Assembly: GCA_026399835.1 (NCBI GenBank)
Contig: JAPLQE010000089.1
Span: forward strand, 1-35,151
Source: Burkholderiales bacterium
GTDB taxonomy: Bacteria; Pseudomonadota; Gammaproteobacteria; Burkholderiales; Burkholderiaceae_E
Reading direction: 5' to 3'
Length of the DNA stretch: 35,151 bases
Shown here: in pieces, positions 1-7,404 of the stretch
Layout: the number at the start of each line of letters is the position of its first letter
Position numbering within the stretch: the stretch's first letter is position 1
Position numbers and translations under genes: made by a program
The notes under the pieces: generated by a model
Database searches by the model: none
What the model was told of the DNA's origin: nothing
What the model saw: the letters and a program-made list of their open reading frames with translations, nothing else

Positions 1-569
1 TCAATCACCGTTCCACTCGCCGCGCTGACGGACAACATATACTGTCCAGGCACGATCGCGGAGAACGGCGCTCCAACACCCAACTCGTTAAACACAGTTC
101 CATCAAATCGCGTGAAGTCGGTCAGATCAATTTCGTATTGCGTCGAACTGATCTGCGTGATCGGCGTGCCAGTCAGGTCGAGAACCGAGCCATCGCGAGT
201 CAGCATCACATCGCCAATCGTCAGCCCAATCACGGGCTCATTGAACGTGATTGTGACCACACCGACTTCCGTCGTGCGCGGATCGGGCGTGACGTCCACG
301 ACGTTCGCCGTTGGAGCCGTCGTATCGACCGTCCAACTCGTCGTGGAATTCACGGCCATCGCATTCGTGACCCGATCTTGAATCCCAGAACCTGCGGCAG
401 TTAGCGTCAGAACGTAGCCCCCTTCTGCCGCTGTGACCGACGACAGATCAATCGTGTATTCCGAGGGACTGAGTTGCACGAGCGACAAGCCAGTCAAGCT
501 GACCGCTGAGCCATTTCGCGTGAGCGTCAGGTCCGCCAAGTTGAAGCCAGTGACGTTTTCGCTGAACGT
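1..569 (-). CDS. Ig-like/adhesin-type repeat protein fragment (foreign DNA, partial at both ends)
   Basis: Read on the minus strand from base 569, one frame is open to the left edge with no stop. It gives about 189 residues made of one full and one partial copy of a repeat of about 107 residues (321 bases). Each copy begins with a TF-(S/N)-E motif (codons at 569 and 248) followed by LTLTRNG or LTRDG, then SLTG or DLTG. The copies are linked by a WTVDTTAPTANV segment and a TPDPRTTEVG segment. This layout is known from very large secreted Ig-like/cadherin-like proteins, especially of Planctomycetes; that taxon is inferred from the motif style only. GC is clearly lower than in the rest of the window (about 55 % by eye). 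There is no start codon context, and the fragment is cut by the junction with soxB at its N-terminal side. Function would be extracellular adhesion or structure, but nothing here proves it. Confidence 0.6.
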
Positions 570-2286
570 TGCCCGCCACGCCGATCAGCCGCGGCGTGTT
601 CAGCCGACGCGGGGTGACGCGTCCGCCCTGCCCCTTGAGCCAGGTCTCGACGAGCTCCCACACCGGCCGCACGCCGGGTGCGGACTTCGCCTCCTCGGCC
701 ACCGGCGCCCAGCCGGCCACCTTGTAGCGCCTGCCCGCCTCGACCGGTCGCCCGCCCAGCCGCATGTCGGTGATCCGCGCCCCCATCTTCGCGCCCGGTG
801 CGACCGCGTACTCGAGCCCGCCCACCCGCACCATGTCGCCGCCCTGCTGGTAGTACGGGTCGGGGTTGAAGAGGTTGTCCGCGACGTCCTCGAGGATCGT
901 CTTGATCATGTCGCCGGTCATCTCCGTCAGCGTCGCGAACGGATAGGTGATCGCGACCTGGTCCATCAGCAGCTCGCGGGTGATCACGTCGCCGGGCAGC
1001 AGCGAGGTGCCCCAGCGAAAGCCCGGCGAGAATGCGAGGTCGGCGCCCTGCACGTCCATCAGCGCATCGAGGATCAGCTGATCCCAGGTGCCGTTGAAGT
1101 TGCCCCGACGGTAGAGCACGCCATCGGTGACGGCGAGCCGCTCCGAGAGCCGTGCCTCGTAGGGCGCACGGACCTTCGCGATCAGCACCGACATCGCCGG
1201 GGCGGCCACGAGCTGGTTCGAGAAGACCGGCAGCAGGCGATAGCGGAAGTCGGCGACCCGGCCGCCCCTGACGTCGAAGTCCATCACGCCGAGGAACTTG
1301 CCGTTGCTGCCGGCGTTGGTCACCAGCGTGCGCCCGCCCGCATTGCTCACCGGCACCGCGACCGGCACGCCGTCGTGCGTGTGGCCACCGAAGATCGCAT
1401 CGATGCCCCGTACGCGCGAGGCCATCTTCAGGTCGACGTCCATGCCGTTGTGCGACAGCACGACCACCACCTGGGCCCCCTTGCCGCGCGCCTCGTCGAC
1501 GACCTTCTGCAGGTTCTCGTCCTGGATGCCGAAGCTCCAGTCGGCGACCTGCCAGCGCGGATTCGCGATCGGCGTGTACGGAAAGGCCTGCCCGACGATC
1601 GCGACCGGCACGCCGTTGATGCGCCGGATGACGTAGGGCTCGAAGACCGGATCGCCGAAGTCGGCGGTCTTGACGTTCTGCGCGAGGAAGTCGATCGATC
1701 CCTTGAAGTCCTTGTCGACGATCTCGCGGACCCGCTCCATCCCGTAGGTGAATTCCCAGTGGCCGGTCATCACGTCGACGCCGAGCAGCTTGGCCGCGTC
1801 GACCATGTCCTGCGCGTTCGTCCACAGCGACGTGGCCGACCCCTGCCAGGTGTCGCCGCCGTCGAGCAGCAGCGCGCCCGGCCGGCTCGCCTTCATGCGC
1901 TTGACCAGCGTGGCGAGGTGCGCGAAGCCCCCGACGCGGCCGTAGCGGCGTGCCGCCTGCTCGAAGTCGAGGTAGGTGTACGCATGCGCCTGCGCCGAGC
2001 CGGCCGTGAGGCCCGCGGCCTTCAGCAGGGCGTCGCCGACCAGATGGGGGAGGCGACCGGCCATGTCGCCGATGCCGAGGTTCACGCTCGGCTCGCGGAA
2101 CCAGATCGGCAGCAGCTGCGCATGGCAGTCCGTCATGTGCAGCAGCGACACGTTGCCGAACGGCGCGAGCTCGTACAGGCCGCGCTCGGCGGTCTGCGCG
2201 TCGGCCTCGGCCCAGCGGCCCAGCGCCATGCCCGCGGCCGAGGCGGCGCCCAGCACGTTCAGGAAGTCGCGCCTGGAGAGATTCAT
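448..2286 (-). CDS. soxB: SoxB, thiosulfohydrolase of the Sox pathway (3' end replaced by foreign sequence)
   Basis: SoxB is the periplasmic dimanganese enzyme that hydrolyses the sulfone group from thiosulfate bound to the SoxY cysteine, releasing sulfate. The N-terminus MNLSRRDFLNVLG is a Tat signal with twin arginines at residues 5-6. Metal-site motifs of the 5'-nucleotidase/metallophosphatase fold are visible: MTDCHAQ (D53, H55), LLDGGDTWQGS, TGHWEFTYG, VVLSHNGMDVD and FGGHTHDG. The native part runs from 2286 to about 571 (about 572 residues, near the usual family length of about 565-575). It stops at ...LIGVAGN, where relatives have only a few more residues. After that the frame runs 40 codons through foreign DNA to a chance stop at 448-450, so the true stop codon is missing. 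It is the last gene of the sox operon, 63 bases after soxX. Confidence 0.93.
   Translation of the reverse strand: MNLSRRDFLNVLGAASAAGMALGRWAEADAQTAERGLYELAPFGNVSLLHMTDCHAQLLPIWFREPSVNLGIGDMAGRLPHLVGDALLKAAGLTAGSAQAHAYTYLDFEQAARRYGRVGGFAHLATLVKRMKASRPGALLLDGGDTWQGSATSLWTNAQDMVDAAKLLGVDVMTGHWEFTYGMERVREIVDKDFKGSIDFLAQNVKTADFGDPVFEPYVIRRINGVPVAIVGQAFPYTPIANPRWQVADWSFGIQDENLQKVVDEARGKGAQVVVVLSHNGMDVDLKMASRVRGIDAIFGGHTHDGVPVAVPVSNAGGRTLVTNAGSNGKFLGVMDFDVRGGRVADFRYRLLPVFSNQLVAAPAMSVLIAKVRAPYEARLSERLAVTDGVLYRRGNFNGTWDQLILDALMDVQGADLAFSPGFRWGTSLLPGDVITRELLMDQVAITYPFATLTEMTGDMIKTILEDVADNLFNPDPYYQQGGDMVRVGGLEYAVAPGAKMGARITDMRLGGRPVEAGRRYKVAGWAPVAEEAKSAPGVRPVWELVETWLKGQGGRVTPRRLNTPRLIGVAGNVQRKRHWLQLGGPDAHAKWLSGQLDWLVARATQSLGIHD
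566..573. other. Chimeric junction between Ig-repeat DNA and betaproteobacterial soxB
   Basis: To the right of this point the minus strand reads the conserved SoxB tail (RLNTPRLIGVAGN). To the left the coding sense moves to another frame, which encodes an unrelated Ig-like repeat beginning TFSENV. Base composition changes at the same place. The two parents can share only a few bases (AAC/ACG) at the joint. No repeat, insertion-sequence end, integrase or tRNA is visible there. The simplest reading is a misassembly or a chimeric amplification product rather than natural recombination. Confidence 0.7.
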
Positions 2287-2349
2287 GGTTGCGCCCCTGC
2301 CGATGGAAGTGCCGCGCCCCCCGACGGAGGACGCGGGCGACGCGAAGGA

Positions 2350-3000
2350 CTACTGGTTGACCGGCGAGCGCGGGTCGAGCAGCAGCGCCATCACGTCCTT
2401 GAGCTGCTGCTCGTCGAGCAGCCCCATGTGGCCGAACCTCGGCATGTTCGAGCACGCGTTGTAGGCACGCGTGTTCCACAGCTTGCCCCAGGTGTACTCG
2501 ACGATCGGCCGTGCCGCCGGACTCGACGGATCGGTGACGCCCCGCAGCTTGCCGTAGTTGTGGAGGCTGGGTCCGATCGTGCCGTACGAGATCTCGGCCT
2601 TGGCGAGCGCATGGCAGTTGTAGCAGTTGCCGCCGTTGCCGGCCGGGTCCGCGCTCGGATCGGTCCAGGTCATGCCCCGGCCGCTCTGGGCGATCGCCTC
2701 GCCGCGCTTGAAGTCACCGAGAAAGCGCCCGTCCGAGGGCAGCTTCACCGTTTTCATGTTCTCCGCCTCGATCTGCTTGACGAGCTTCTCGGGCAGGTCG
2801 CGGCCGAGCGCCTCGGAACACGCCTCGTTGGCGAGGTCCTGGTTCAGCCGGTCGACCCGGGCGATGCCCTGGTCGCGGAACGAGGCCTTCATCATGGCGT
2901 CGACGCGCGCGTCGAGGGCGGCGCCCGGCATCAGCGTCGCGCAGCCCGCTACCACGCCGCCCAGGGCGAGCGTGGCGAGGATCCTGTGTCGTGTGCTCAT
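2350..3000 (-). CDS. soxX: SoxX, monoheme c-type cytochrome subunit of SoxXA
   Basis: SoxX pairs with SoxA to join thiosulfate oxidatively to the SoxY cysteine; electrons leave through the SoxX heme. The 216-residue protein has one heme site CYNCH at residues 126-130, and Met186 in the ACSNMPRFG segment is the likely axial ligand. The start is ATG at 3000, directly before a hydrophobic signal; a longer frame to 3060 adds 20 basic, low-complexity residues and is less likely. The signal ends in VVAGC with Cys20, which fits a lipobox, so this SoxX may be lipid-anchored rather than soluble. It lies 10 bases after soxA and 63 before soxB. Confidence 0.92.
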   Translation of the reverse strand: MSTRHRILATLALGGVVAGCATLMPGAALDARVDAMMKASFRDQGIARVDRLNQDLANEACSEALGRDLPEKLVKQIEAENMKTVKLPSDGRFLGDFKRGEAIAQSGRGMTWTDPSADPAGNGGNCYNCHALAKAEISYGTIGPSLHNYGKLRGVTDPSSPAARPIVEYTWGKLWNTRAYNACSNMPRFGHMGLLDEQQLKDVMALLLDPRSPVNQ

Positions 3001-3010
3001 CGTCCGTCCC

Positions 3011-3814
3011 TCAGCGCTTGATCGAGGGCGCGATCGACTCGGCGCCCTTCGCGTTGACACCCATGTACACCGCGAGCGCGATCGTCACGTCCGAGGCGTA
3101 GCCGGGGAACGGGAACCGCTGCTGCCGGAAGCAGTCGTTGAGCCGACGCTGCATGCCCCAGAGCTCGCCGCTGCTGACCCGGTACGCGGGCCAGGCCGCG
3201 AAGCCGATGCCGTCGCCCGGGTTCTTCGTGAGATCGGGCAGGTCCTGCAGGCGGATGCGCTTGCCGTCCTCGCCATGGCACGACGCGCAGGAGAAATCGT
3301 GCGAGCCGCCGCGATAGAAGAACGCGCGCTTGCCGAGCTCGTACATCGCCCGCTCCTCGGCGTGCGCCTGCGGCAGCTCGAAGCGCAGGCCGCGCGAGGC
3401 CGCCGACACGTAGGCGACCAGGCCCTCCATGTTGCGCTGCTCGTCGCGACCGAAGGCGGTCCTGGCGATGGTGTCGGCTGGGATGCCCTGCAGCGTCTCG
3501 ATGCAGGTCAGCAGTCGCGACTCGAGGTCCTGCACCCGCCCGGTGTCGGCGAACCAGCGCGGCAGCGTGACGAACGCGCCCTTGACGACCCCCGGCCCGC
3601 GGCCGAGGTCGCAGCGCTCGAGCGAGGCGTTCTTCGGCCCCCGCTTCTGGATCCACAGCGCCTCGCCGCGCGCCTCGAACAGATCGGCGGGATTGCCGTC
3701 CTCGAGCATCTTGCGGTATTCGGCGATACCGTCGGCCGCGGACTTGCCCTGCGCGGGCGCGAGCCCCGGCGCAGCGAGCAGGAACGCGGCCGCTACCGCT
3801 GCGATTCGTCTCAT
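3011..3814 (-). CDS. soxA: SoxA, c-type cytochrome subunit of SoxXA
   Basis: SoxA carries the active-site heme that couples thiosulfate to the swinging-arm cysteine of SoxY. The protein has 267 residues with a Sec-type signal at residues 1 to about 22 (MRRIAAVAAAFLLAAPGLAPA). One heme site CASCH is at 176-180, and Cys228 in the NDCFRQQRFPFPGYASD segment is the conserved cysteine that ligates the active-site heme and takes part in catalysis. The N-terminal half has Cys68 and Cys104 but no CxxCH, so this is the monoheme form, in which these two cysteines replace the first heme of diheme SoxA and probably form a disulfide. soxZ is 79 bases upstream and soxX 10 bases downstream. Confidence 0.94.
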   Translation of the reverse strand: MRRIAAVAAAFLLAAPGLAPAQGKSAADGIAEYRKMLEDGNPADLFEARGEALWIQKRGPKNASLERCDLGRGPGVVKGAFVTLPRWFADTGRVQDLESRLLTCIETLQGIPADTIARTAFGRDEQRNMEGLVAYVSAASRGLRFELPQAHAEERAMYELGKRAFFYRGGSHDFSCASCHGEDGKRIRLQDLPDLTKNPGDGIGFAAWPAYRVSSGELWGMQRRLNDCFRQQRFPFPGYASDVTIALAVYMGVNAKGAESIAPSIKR

Positions 3815-3893
3815 CGTGTCTCTCTCCGTGCTGAGGGTGTCGTGCTGGCGCGAGGGGCCGGGCCGCGCCCCGTCGGCCGCGTCGGGCGTGGCG

Positions 3894-4205
3894 TCAGGAG
3901 ACGGTCGCCTCGTCGGTGCGCTTGTCGCCCTTGTTGTCCACCCAGGTCACCGCGATCTTGTCGCCGGCCTTCGCGCCCTTGACCACGAACTGCAGGAACG
4001 GGTTCTTGGAGACCGCAGGGCCCCATTGCGCGGTCATCACGGTCTTGCCGTTGTGCTGCGCGCTGACCTCCTGGATGAACCAGGCGGGGACCAGCTTGCC
4101 GGACGCATCCTTGCGCTGCCCGGTCTCCATCTCGTGACTCATCAGCACGCGGACGGTCGTCTTGTCGCCGGCCGCCTGCGCTCGGATTCGCATCGGATCT
4201 GCCAT
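3894..4205 (-). CDS. soxZ: SoxZ, sulfur-carrier partner of SoxY
   Basis: SoxZ forms the heterodimer SoxYZ that carries the sulfur substrate between Sox enzymes in the periplasm. The 103-residue protein begins MADPMRIRAQ and has the family features MSHEMETGQRKD, VPAWFIQEV, WGPAVSKNPFLQF and a final KGDKRTDEATVS segment. Like other SoxZ proteins it has no signal peptide and is expected to be exported bound to SoxY, which carries the Tat signal. It starts 25 bases after the soxY stop, and TCCTCGTTTCC-side purines on the minus strand (GGAAACGAGGAGAGCG) give a good ribosome-binding site. Confidence 0.95.
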   Translation of the reverse strand: MADPMRIRAQAAGDKTTVRVLMSHEMETGQRKDASGKLVPAWFIQEVSAQHNGKTVMTAQWGPAVSKNPFLQFVVKGAKAGDKIAVTWVDNKGDKRTDEATVS

Positions 4206-4230
4206 GTCGCTCTCCTCGTTTCCTTGACCG

Positions 4231-4701
4231 TCAGCCGCCGCAGCCGCCGAGCGTGACCTTGACTTCCTTCTTCGCGAAGAGGGCCTTGCCGTCGGCGGTG
4301 AGCGCCACCGCGTAGACGTCGGAGGACTGACCCATCTTCACGCGCGTGCTGACGTTGGCCTCGATCGCATCGGTGACCTCGAAGAAGGCCGCGAGCGTGT
4401 TCGGGTTCTTCTCGACCAGGATCAGCAGCGTCTTGACGCCGGCCGCGGTGGCCGATGCGCCGATCGGCACGACCGCGCCGTTCTCGGCGATGTCGGGCGC
4501 GGTCAGCGTCACGTCCTTGCTCTCCACGGGGGCCGCGGCACCCATCGCCTTCATCAGGTCGGCGATCGTCTTGGCGTCGAACGCCGCCTTGTTCCACGCG
4601 CCCGCCTGCTGGGCGAACGCGGCCTGCGGCAGCCAACCGGCTGCCGCGAGCGCCACCGCCACTCGGGCGGAGTCGCTCAACATCTTCCTGCGTGCATTCA
4701 C
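4231..4701 (-). CDS. soxY: SoxY, sulfur-carrier protein with C-terminal GGCGG cysteine
   Basis: SoxY holds the thiosulfate-derived sulfur on the cysteine of its flexible C-terminal arm. Here the protein ends LGGCGG (Cys154 of 156), the defining GGCGG motif. I choose the GTG at 4701 because a perfect AGGAGG ribosome-binding site sits seven bases before it; the frame is open far upstream inside soxD, but those residues are out-of-frame noise. An internal ATG at residue 7 is a weaker alternative. Residues 1-31 form a signal with an RRKML start and a hydrophobic stretch ending AAFA, a Tat-like leader though the arginines are followed by KM rather than the usual S/T-RR-x-F context. The gene lies 49 bases after soxD and 25 before soxZ. 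Confidence 0.93.
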   Translation of the reverse strand: MNARRKMLSDSARVAVALAAAGWLPQAAFAQQAGAWNKAAFDAKTIADLMKAMGAAAPVESKDVTLTAPDIAENGAVVPIGASATAAGVKTLLILVEKNPNTLAAFFEVTDAIEANVSTRVKMGQSSDVYAVALTADGKALFAKKEVKVTLGGCGG

Positions 4702-4750
4702 GAACGGACCTCCTGTAGGGGGGAAGGGATGATACGGCAGCACGTCGGGC

Positions 4751-5872
4751 TCATCGCTTCGCCCCGGCGGCCAGCCACTGCGCGATCGATCTCGCATCGG
4801 CGTCGCCGAGCGATTGGGGCGGCATCGGGATGGGCCCCCAGGCGCCGGCGCCCCCGGCCTGGATCTTGCCGGCGAGGAAGTCGACCGCATCGCCGCGCGC
4901 CGCATGCCGCGTGGCGATCTCGACGAAGCTCGGCCCGACCAGCTTGCGGTCGAGACCGTGGCAGGCGGTGCAGCTGTGCTTCTGCGCGAGCGCCCAGGCC
5001 GGGTTCGGTGGCGCAGCCGCGGCCCTGGCCGCGGTCGAGGCCGGCGCCGCCGCCACGGTGGTCGCGCGCGCACCGGCCGGCACCGCGGCGGCGCTCGGGG
5101 GCTGAGTGGTGTCTGCCCCGCGCTGCGCGCCGACCAGCCGGTTCTGCTCGGCGAGGTTGCCGTGCGCATCGCGGGCGAAGTCCGGCAGGAACGAGGCGAC
5201 GCGCGCCTCCGGCGCGCAGCCCTTCATGCACGCCCGGGCGGCCACGTCGGGCGTGCGGTTGCCGAAGCCCGCCCCCGGCCACAGCGCGTGATCCGTCGTC
5301 ATGCCGTTGCGGTTCGGCAGCATGCGCTGCACGTCCCGGATGGTCCGGTCCGAAAGCGTGAAGTCATCGGGCACGACGCCGCCGAGGTTGAGGATGTAGG
5401 CGGTGACCGCGTAGACCTCCTCGACGCTCAACGACTTCGGCTGATTCCACGGCATCGCGCGGTTGATGTAGTCCCACAGCGTCGACACCGTCGACAGCTT
5501 CATCAGGGTGGTGCGCCCGGGGAAGGACGGATCGTTGAGCCGCGCGACGCGTCCGGTCCGCAGATCCTCCTTCGTGGTGCCGCCGACGATCGGCGAGAAG
5601 GTCTCGTTGCTCTCGCCGAAGACGCCATGGCACGACGCGCATTTCGCCTCCCAGACGCCCTGTCCCGTCGCGACGGTGCCGGCTCCGGGGGGCAGCCCCT
5701 TGAAATCGGGGCGCACGTCGATGTCCCACGCCCGGACCTCCTCCGGCGTGGCGGCACGGCCGATGCCGGTGTACCCCGACCCCTGTGCCCACGAGGGACC
5801 GGTGGCGGCGAGCAACGCCAGCGCCGCCGCAGCGCCGCGCGCGACGAGACGCTCAGGCAGCCAGCTGGACAT
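4751..5872 (-). CDS. soxD: SoxD, diheme cytochrome c subunit of sulfane dehydrogenase SoxCD
   Basis: SoxD takes electrons from the molybdenum subunit SoxC while SoxCD oxidises the sulfane sulfur left on SoxY. The 373-residue protein has a signal peptide ending near residue 30 (PSWAQ). Its N-terminal cytochrome domain has heme site CASCH at 78-82. A central part carries the family's CMKGC cysteine pair and SFLPDFARDAHGNLAEQNRLVG segment. After an Ala/Pro linker, the C-terminal cytochrome domain has CTACH at 301-305 and an axial Met350 in GPIPM. The ATG at 5872 lies inside the end of soxC (20-base overlap), which implies coupled translation and fits the 1:1 complex; a longer frame to 6001 is only soxC shadow. 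Confidence 0.93.
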   Translation of the reverse strand: MSSWLPERLVARGAAAALALLAATGPSWAQGSGYTGIGRAATPEEVRAWDIDVRPDFKGLPPGAGTVATGQGVWEAKCASCHGVFGESNETFSPIVGGTTKEDLRTGRVARLNDPSFPGRTTLMKLSTVSTLWDYINRAMPWNQPKSLSVEEVYAVTAYILNLGGVVPDDFTLSDRTIRDVQRMLPNRNGMTTDHALWPGAGFGNRTPDVAARACMKGCAPEARVASFLPDFARDAHGNLAEQNRLVGAQRGADTTQPPSAAAVPAGARATTVAAAPASTAARAAAAPPNPAWALAQKHSCTACHGLDRKLVGPSFVEIATRHAARGDAVDFLAGKIQAGGAGAWGPIPMPPQSLGDADARSIAQWLAAGAKR

Positions 5873-7232
5873 TGCGCACCTCCCCGTTCTCGCCGACCTG
5901 CCAGGTCTGCACGGCATTGTTGTGATAGATGGAGCGGCTGCCGCGCACGGCGCGCAGTTGCCGATAGGTCGGCTGCACGTAGCCCGTCTCGTCGGTGGCA
6001 CGGCTCTGGATGAGCGTCGGCCGACCGTCCCAGACCCAGTCGAGGCTGAAGCGCGTCAGGCACTTCGAGAGCACCGGCGTCTCCAGGCGCGCCTCGCGCC
6101 AGTTGCGCCCGCCGTCGACGGAGACGTCGACCTTGCGCACCTTGCCGCGACCCGACCAGGCCAGGCCGCTGATGCTGTAGAAGCCGCGATCGAGCAGCAC
6201 CTGCCCGCCCGAGGGCGTCGTCACGACGCTCTTGCACTCCTGAAGGCTCGCGTACTGCCGATGCAGGCCGCCGGGCATCAGGTCGACGTAATGCAGCGCC
6301 TCGTCCTTCGCACCGTAGGGCTGATCGCCCACCTCGATGCGGCGAAGATACTTGACCCAGCTCACGCCCTGAACGCCCGGCACGACGAGGCGCAGCGGAT
6401 AGCCGTTCTCGGGTCGCAGCATCTCGCCGTTCTGCCCGTAGGCGACGATGACCTCGCCCCGCTCGATCAGCTCCATCGGCACGGTCCGGGTCATCGACGA
6501 GCCGTCGGCGCCCTCGCCCAGCACGTAGCGTCCGCGCGTGTAGTCGACACCTGCCATGTCGAGCAGCAGCTTGAGGGGCACGCCGGTGAACTCGCTGCAG
6601 CTGAGCATGCCATGGGTGTACTGGCAGGTCGGCACCGCGACATTGCCCCACTCCATGCCGCTGTTCGCCCCGCATTCGATGAAGTGGAAGCGGCTCACCG
6701 ACGGCAGCCGCATCAGCTCGTCCATGGTGAAGACCAGGGGCGTGCGCACGATGCGCTCGTCCGAGCCGTTGATCATCAGGCGGTGCCTGGAGGGGTCGAC
6801 GTCCCACCATCCCTGGTGATGACGCTCGAAGTGCAGGCCGCTCGGTGTGACGATGCCGAAGAGGCTCTGCAGCGGCGCGAACGACACCGAGGCCTGGACG
6901 GTCTGGGTCAGACCCGGGCTGCGGCGACGCTGCACGTTCGTCTCGTACTGCGAGGGCTTGCCGTAGCCGTCGGTCGCGACCGCGCGCCCCAGGCCGCGAC
7001 TGTGTTCGGGGAGCGAGAGGATGTCGGGGTCGCTGCCCTCGGCCGACGGGCGGCGCGCCTGCGCCACCGCCACCGGCGCCACCGCCGCGGCGCCCGCCGC
7101 GGCGAACGCACGCCGGATGAAGTCGCGCCGTCCGTGCGCGCCTTCCTGGAACACGCTGCGGATGCCCTCCTCGTCGAGGAAATGCTCCGGAGCCTTGATC
7201 AGTCGGCCGGATGGGCCGCTCGGTCTGTCCAT
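5853..7232 (-). CDS. soxC: SoxC, molybdopterin subunit of sulfane dehydrogenase SoxCD
   Basis: SoxC is a sulfite-oxidase-family molybdoenzyme that, with SoxD, removes electrons from protein-bound sulfane sulfur; its presence normally allows full oxidation of thiosulfate to sulfate without sulfur globules. The 459-residue protein has a Tat signal (GRRDFIRRAF, RR at 35-36, hydrophobic stretch to AVAQA). The Mo-pterin domain contains FHFIECGANSG with Cys187 as the molybdenum ligand, followed by the C-terminal dimerisation domain (KVRKVDVSVDGGRNW, YGQNGEML, ATDETGYVQPT). ATG at 7232 is preceded by the purine-rich site GAGGGAGGGG; an ATG at 7286 would add 18 residues before a non-signal region and is less likely. 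It is the first gene of the operon and overlaps soxD by 20 bases. Confidence 0.94.
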   Translation of the reverse strand: MDRPSGPSGRLIKAPEHFLDEEGIRSVFQEGAHGRRDFIRRAFAAAGAAAVAPVAVAQARRPSAEGSDPDILSLPEHSRGLGRAVATDGYGKPSQYETNVQRRRSPGLTQTVQASVSFAPLQSLFGIVTPSGLHFERHHQGWWDVDPSRHRLMINGSDERIVRTPLVFTMDELMRLPSVSRFHFIECGANSGMEWGNVAVPTCQYTHGMLSCSEFTGVPLKLLLDMAGVDYTRGRYVLGEGADGSSMTRTVPMELIERGEVIVAYGQNGEMLRPENGYPLRLVVPGVQGVSWVKYLRRIEVGDQPYGAKDEALHYVDLMPGGLHRQYASLQECKSVVTTPSGGQVLLDRGFYSISGLAWSGRGKVRKVDVSVDGGRNWREARLETPVLSKCLTRFSLDWVWDGRPTLIQSRATDETGYVQPTYRQLRAVRGSRSIYHNNAVQTWQVGENGEVRNVQLAA

Positions 7233-7307
7233 GTCCCCTCCCTCGTGGCCGGTGCCGGCACACACCGTCCGCCGCAGGCCTTTCACCCGACGCCGATGTC
7301 AAGCGCT

Positions 7308-7350
7308 ATATCGTTATGTACTTATATCCCATCGAGTCGTTCACTTGCAA
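7308..7350 (-). promoter_or_regulatory. Candidate sox operon promoter with overlapping imperfect palindrome
   Basis: In an otherwise GC-rich region, the minus strand shows TTGCAA (7350-7345), an 18-base spacer and TATAAG (7326-7321), a plausible sigma-70 pair that would start about 80 bases before soxC. The -10 and expected start site lie in a 20-base imperfect palindrome at 7308-7327 (ATAT at both ends, TA pairs in the middle, 12 of 20 positions symmetric). ArsR-family regulators such as SoxR commonly repress sox genes from AT-rich palindromes, so this is a reasonable operator candidate. No regulator gene is seen here. A TTGACA-like box on the same strand (7302-7297) has no matching -10. Confidence 0.4.
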
Positions 7351-7404
7351 GAGGGTCGTTCGCCGCACCCGACAGGTCGCGAAAGAAGCGGGGGCCCGGC
7401 GCCG

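Noticed and set aside
112-404. Small plus-strand frames in the first 400 bases
   Set aside because: They are the reverse of the Ig-repeat coding frame, which has recognisable repeats on the minus strand.
1-600. Recent horizontal transfer of an adhesin gene into the sox locus
   Set aside because: No mobility gene, repeat or second border is visible, and the join cuts a conserved gene and an Ig repeat; a technical chimera explains it better.
433-3021. 862-residue open frame on the plus strand
   Set aside because: Antisense to soxB and soxX; composition is that of GC-rich shadow frames, with no domain, and it crosses the chimeric junction.
7297-7302. TTGACA on the minus strand as the soxC -35
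   Set aside because: No -10 within 15-19 bases downstream; the TTGCAA/TATAAG pair is better placed.
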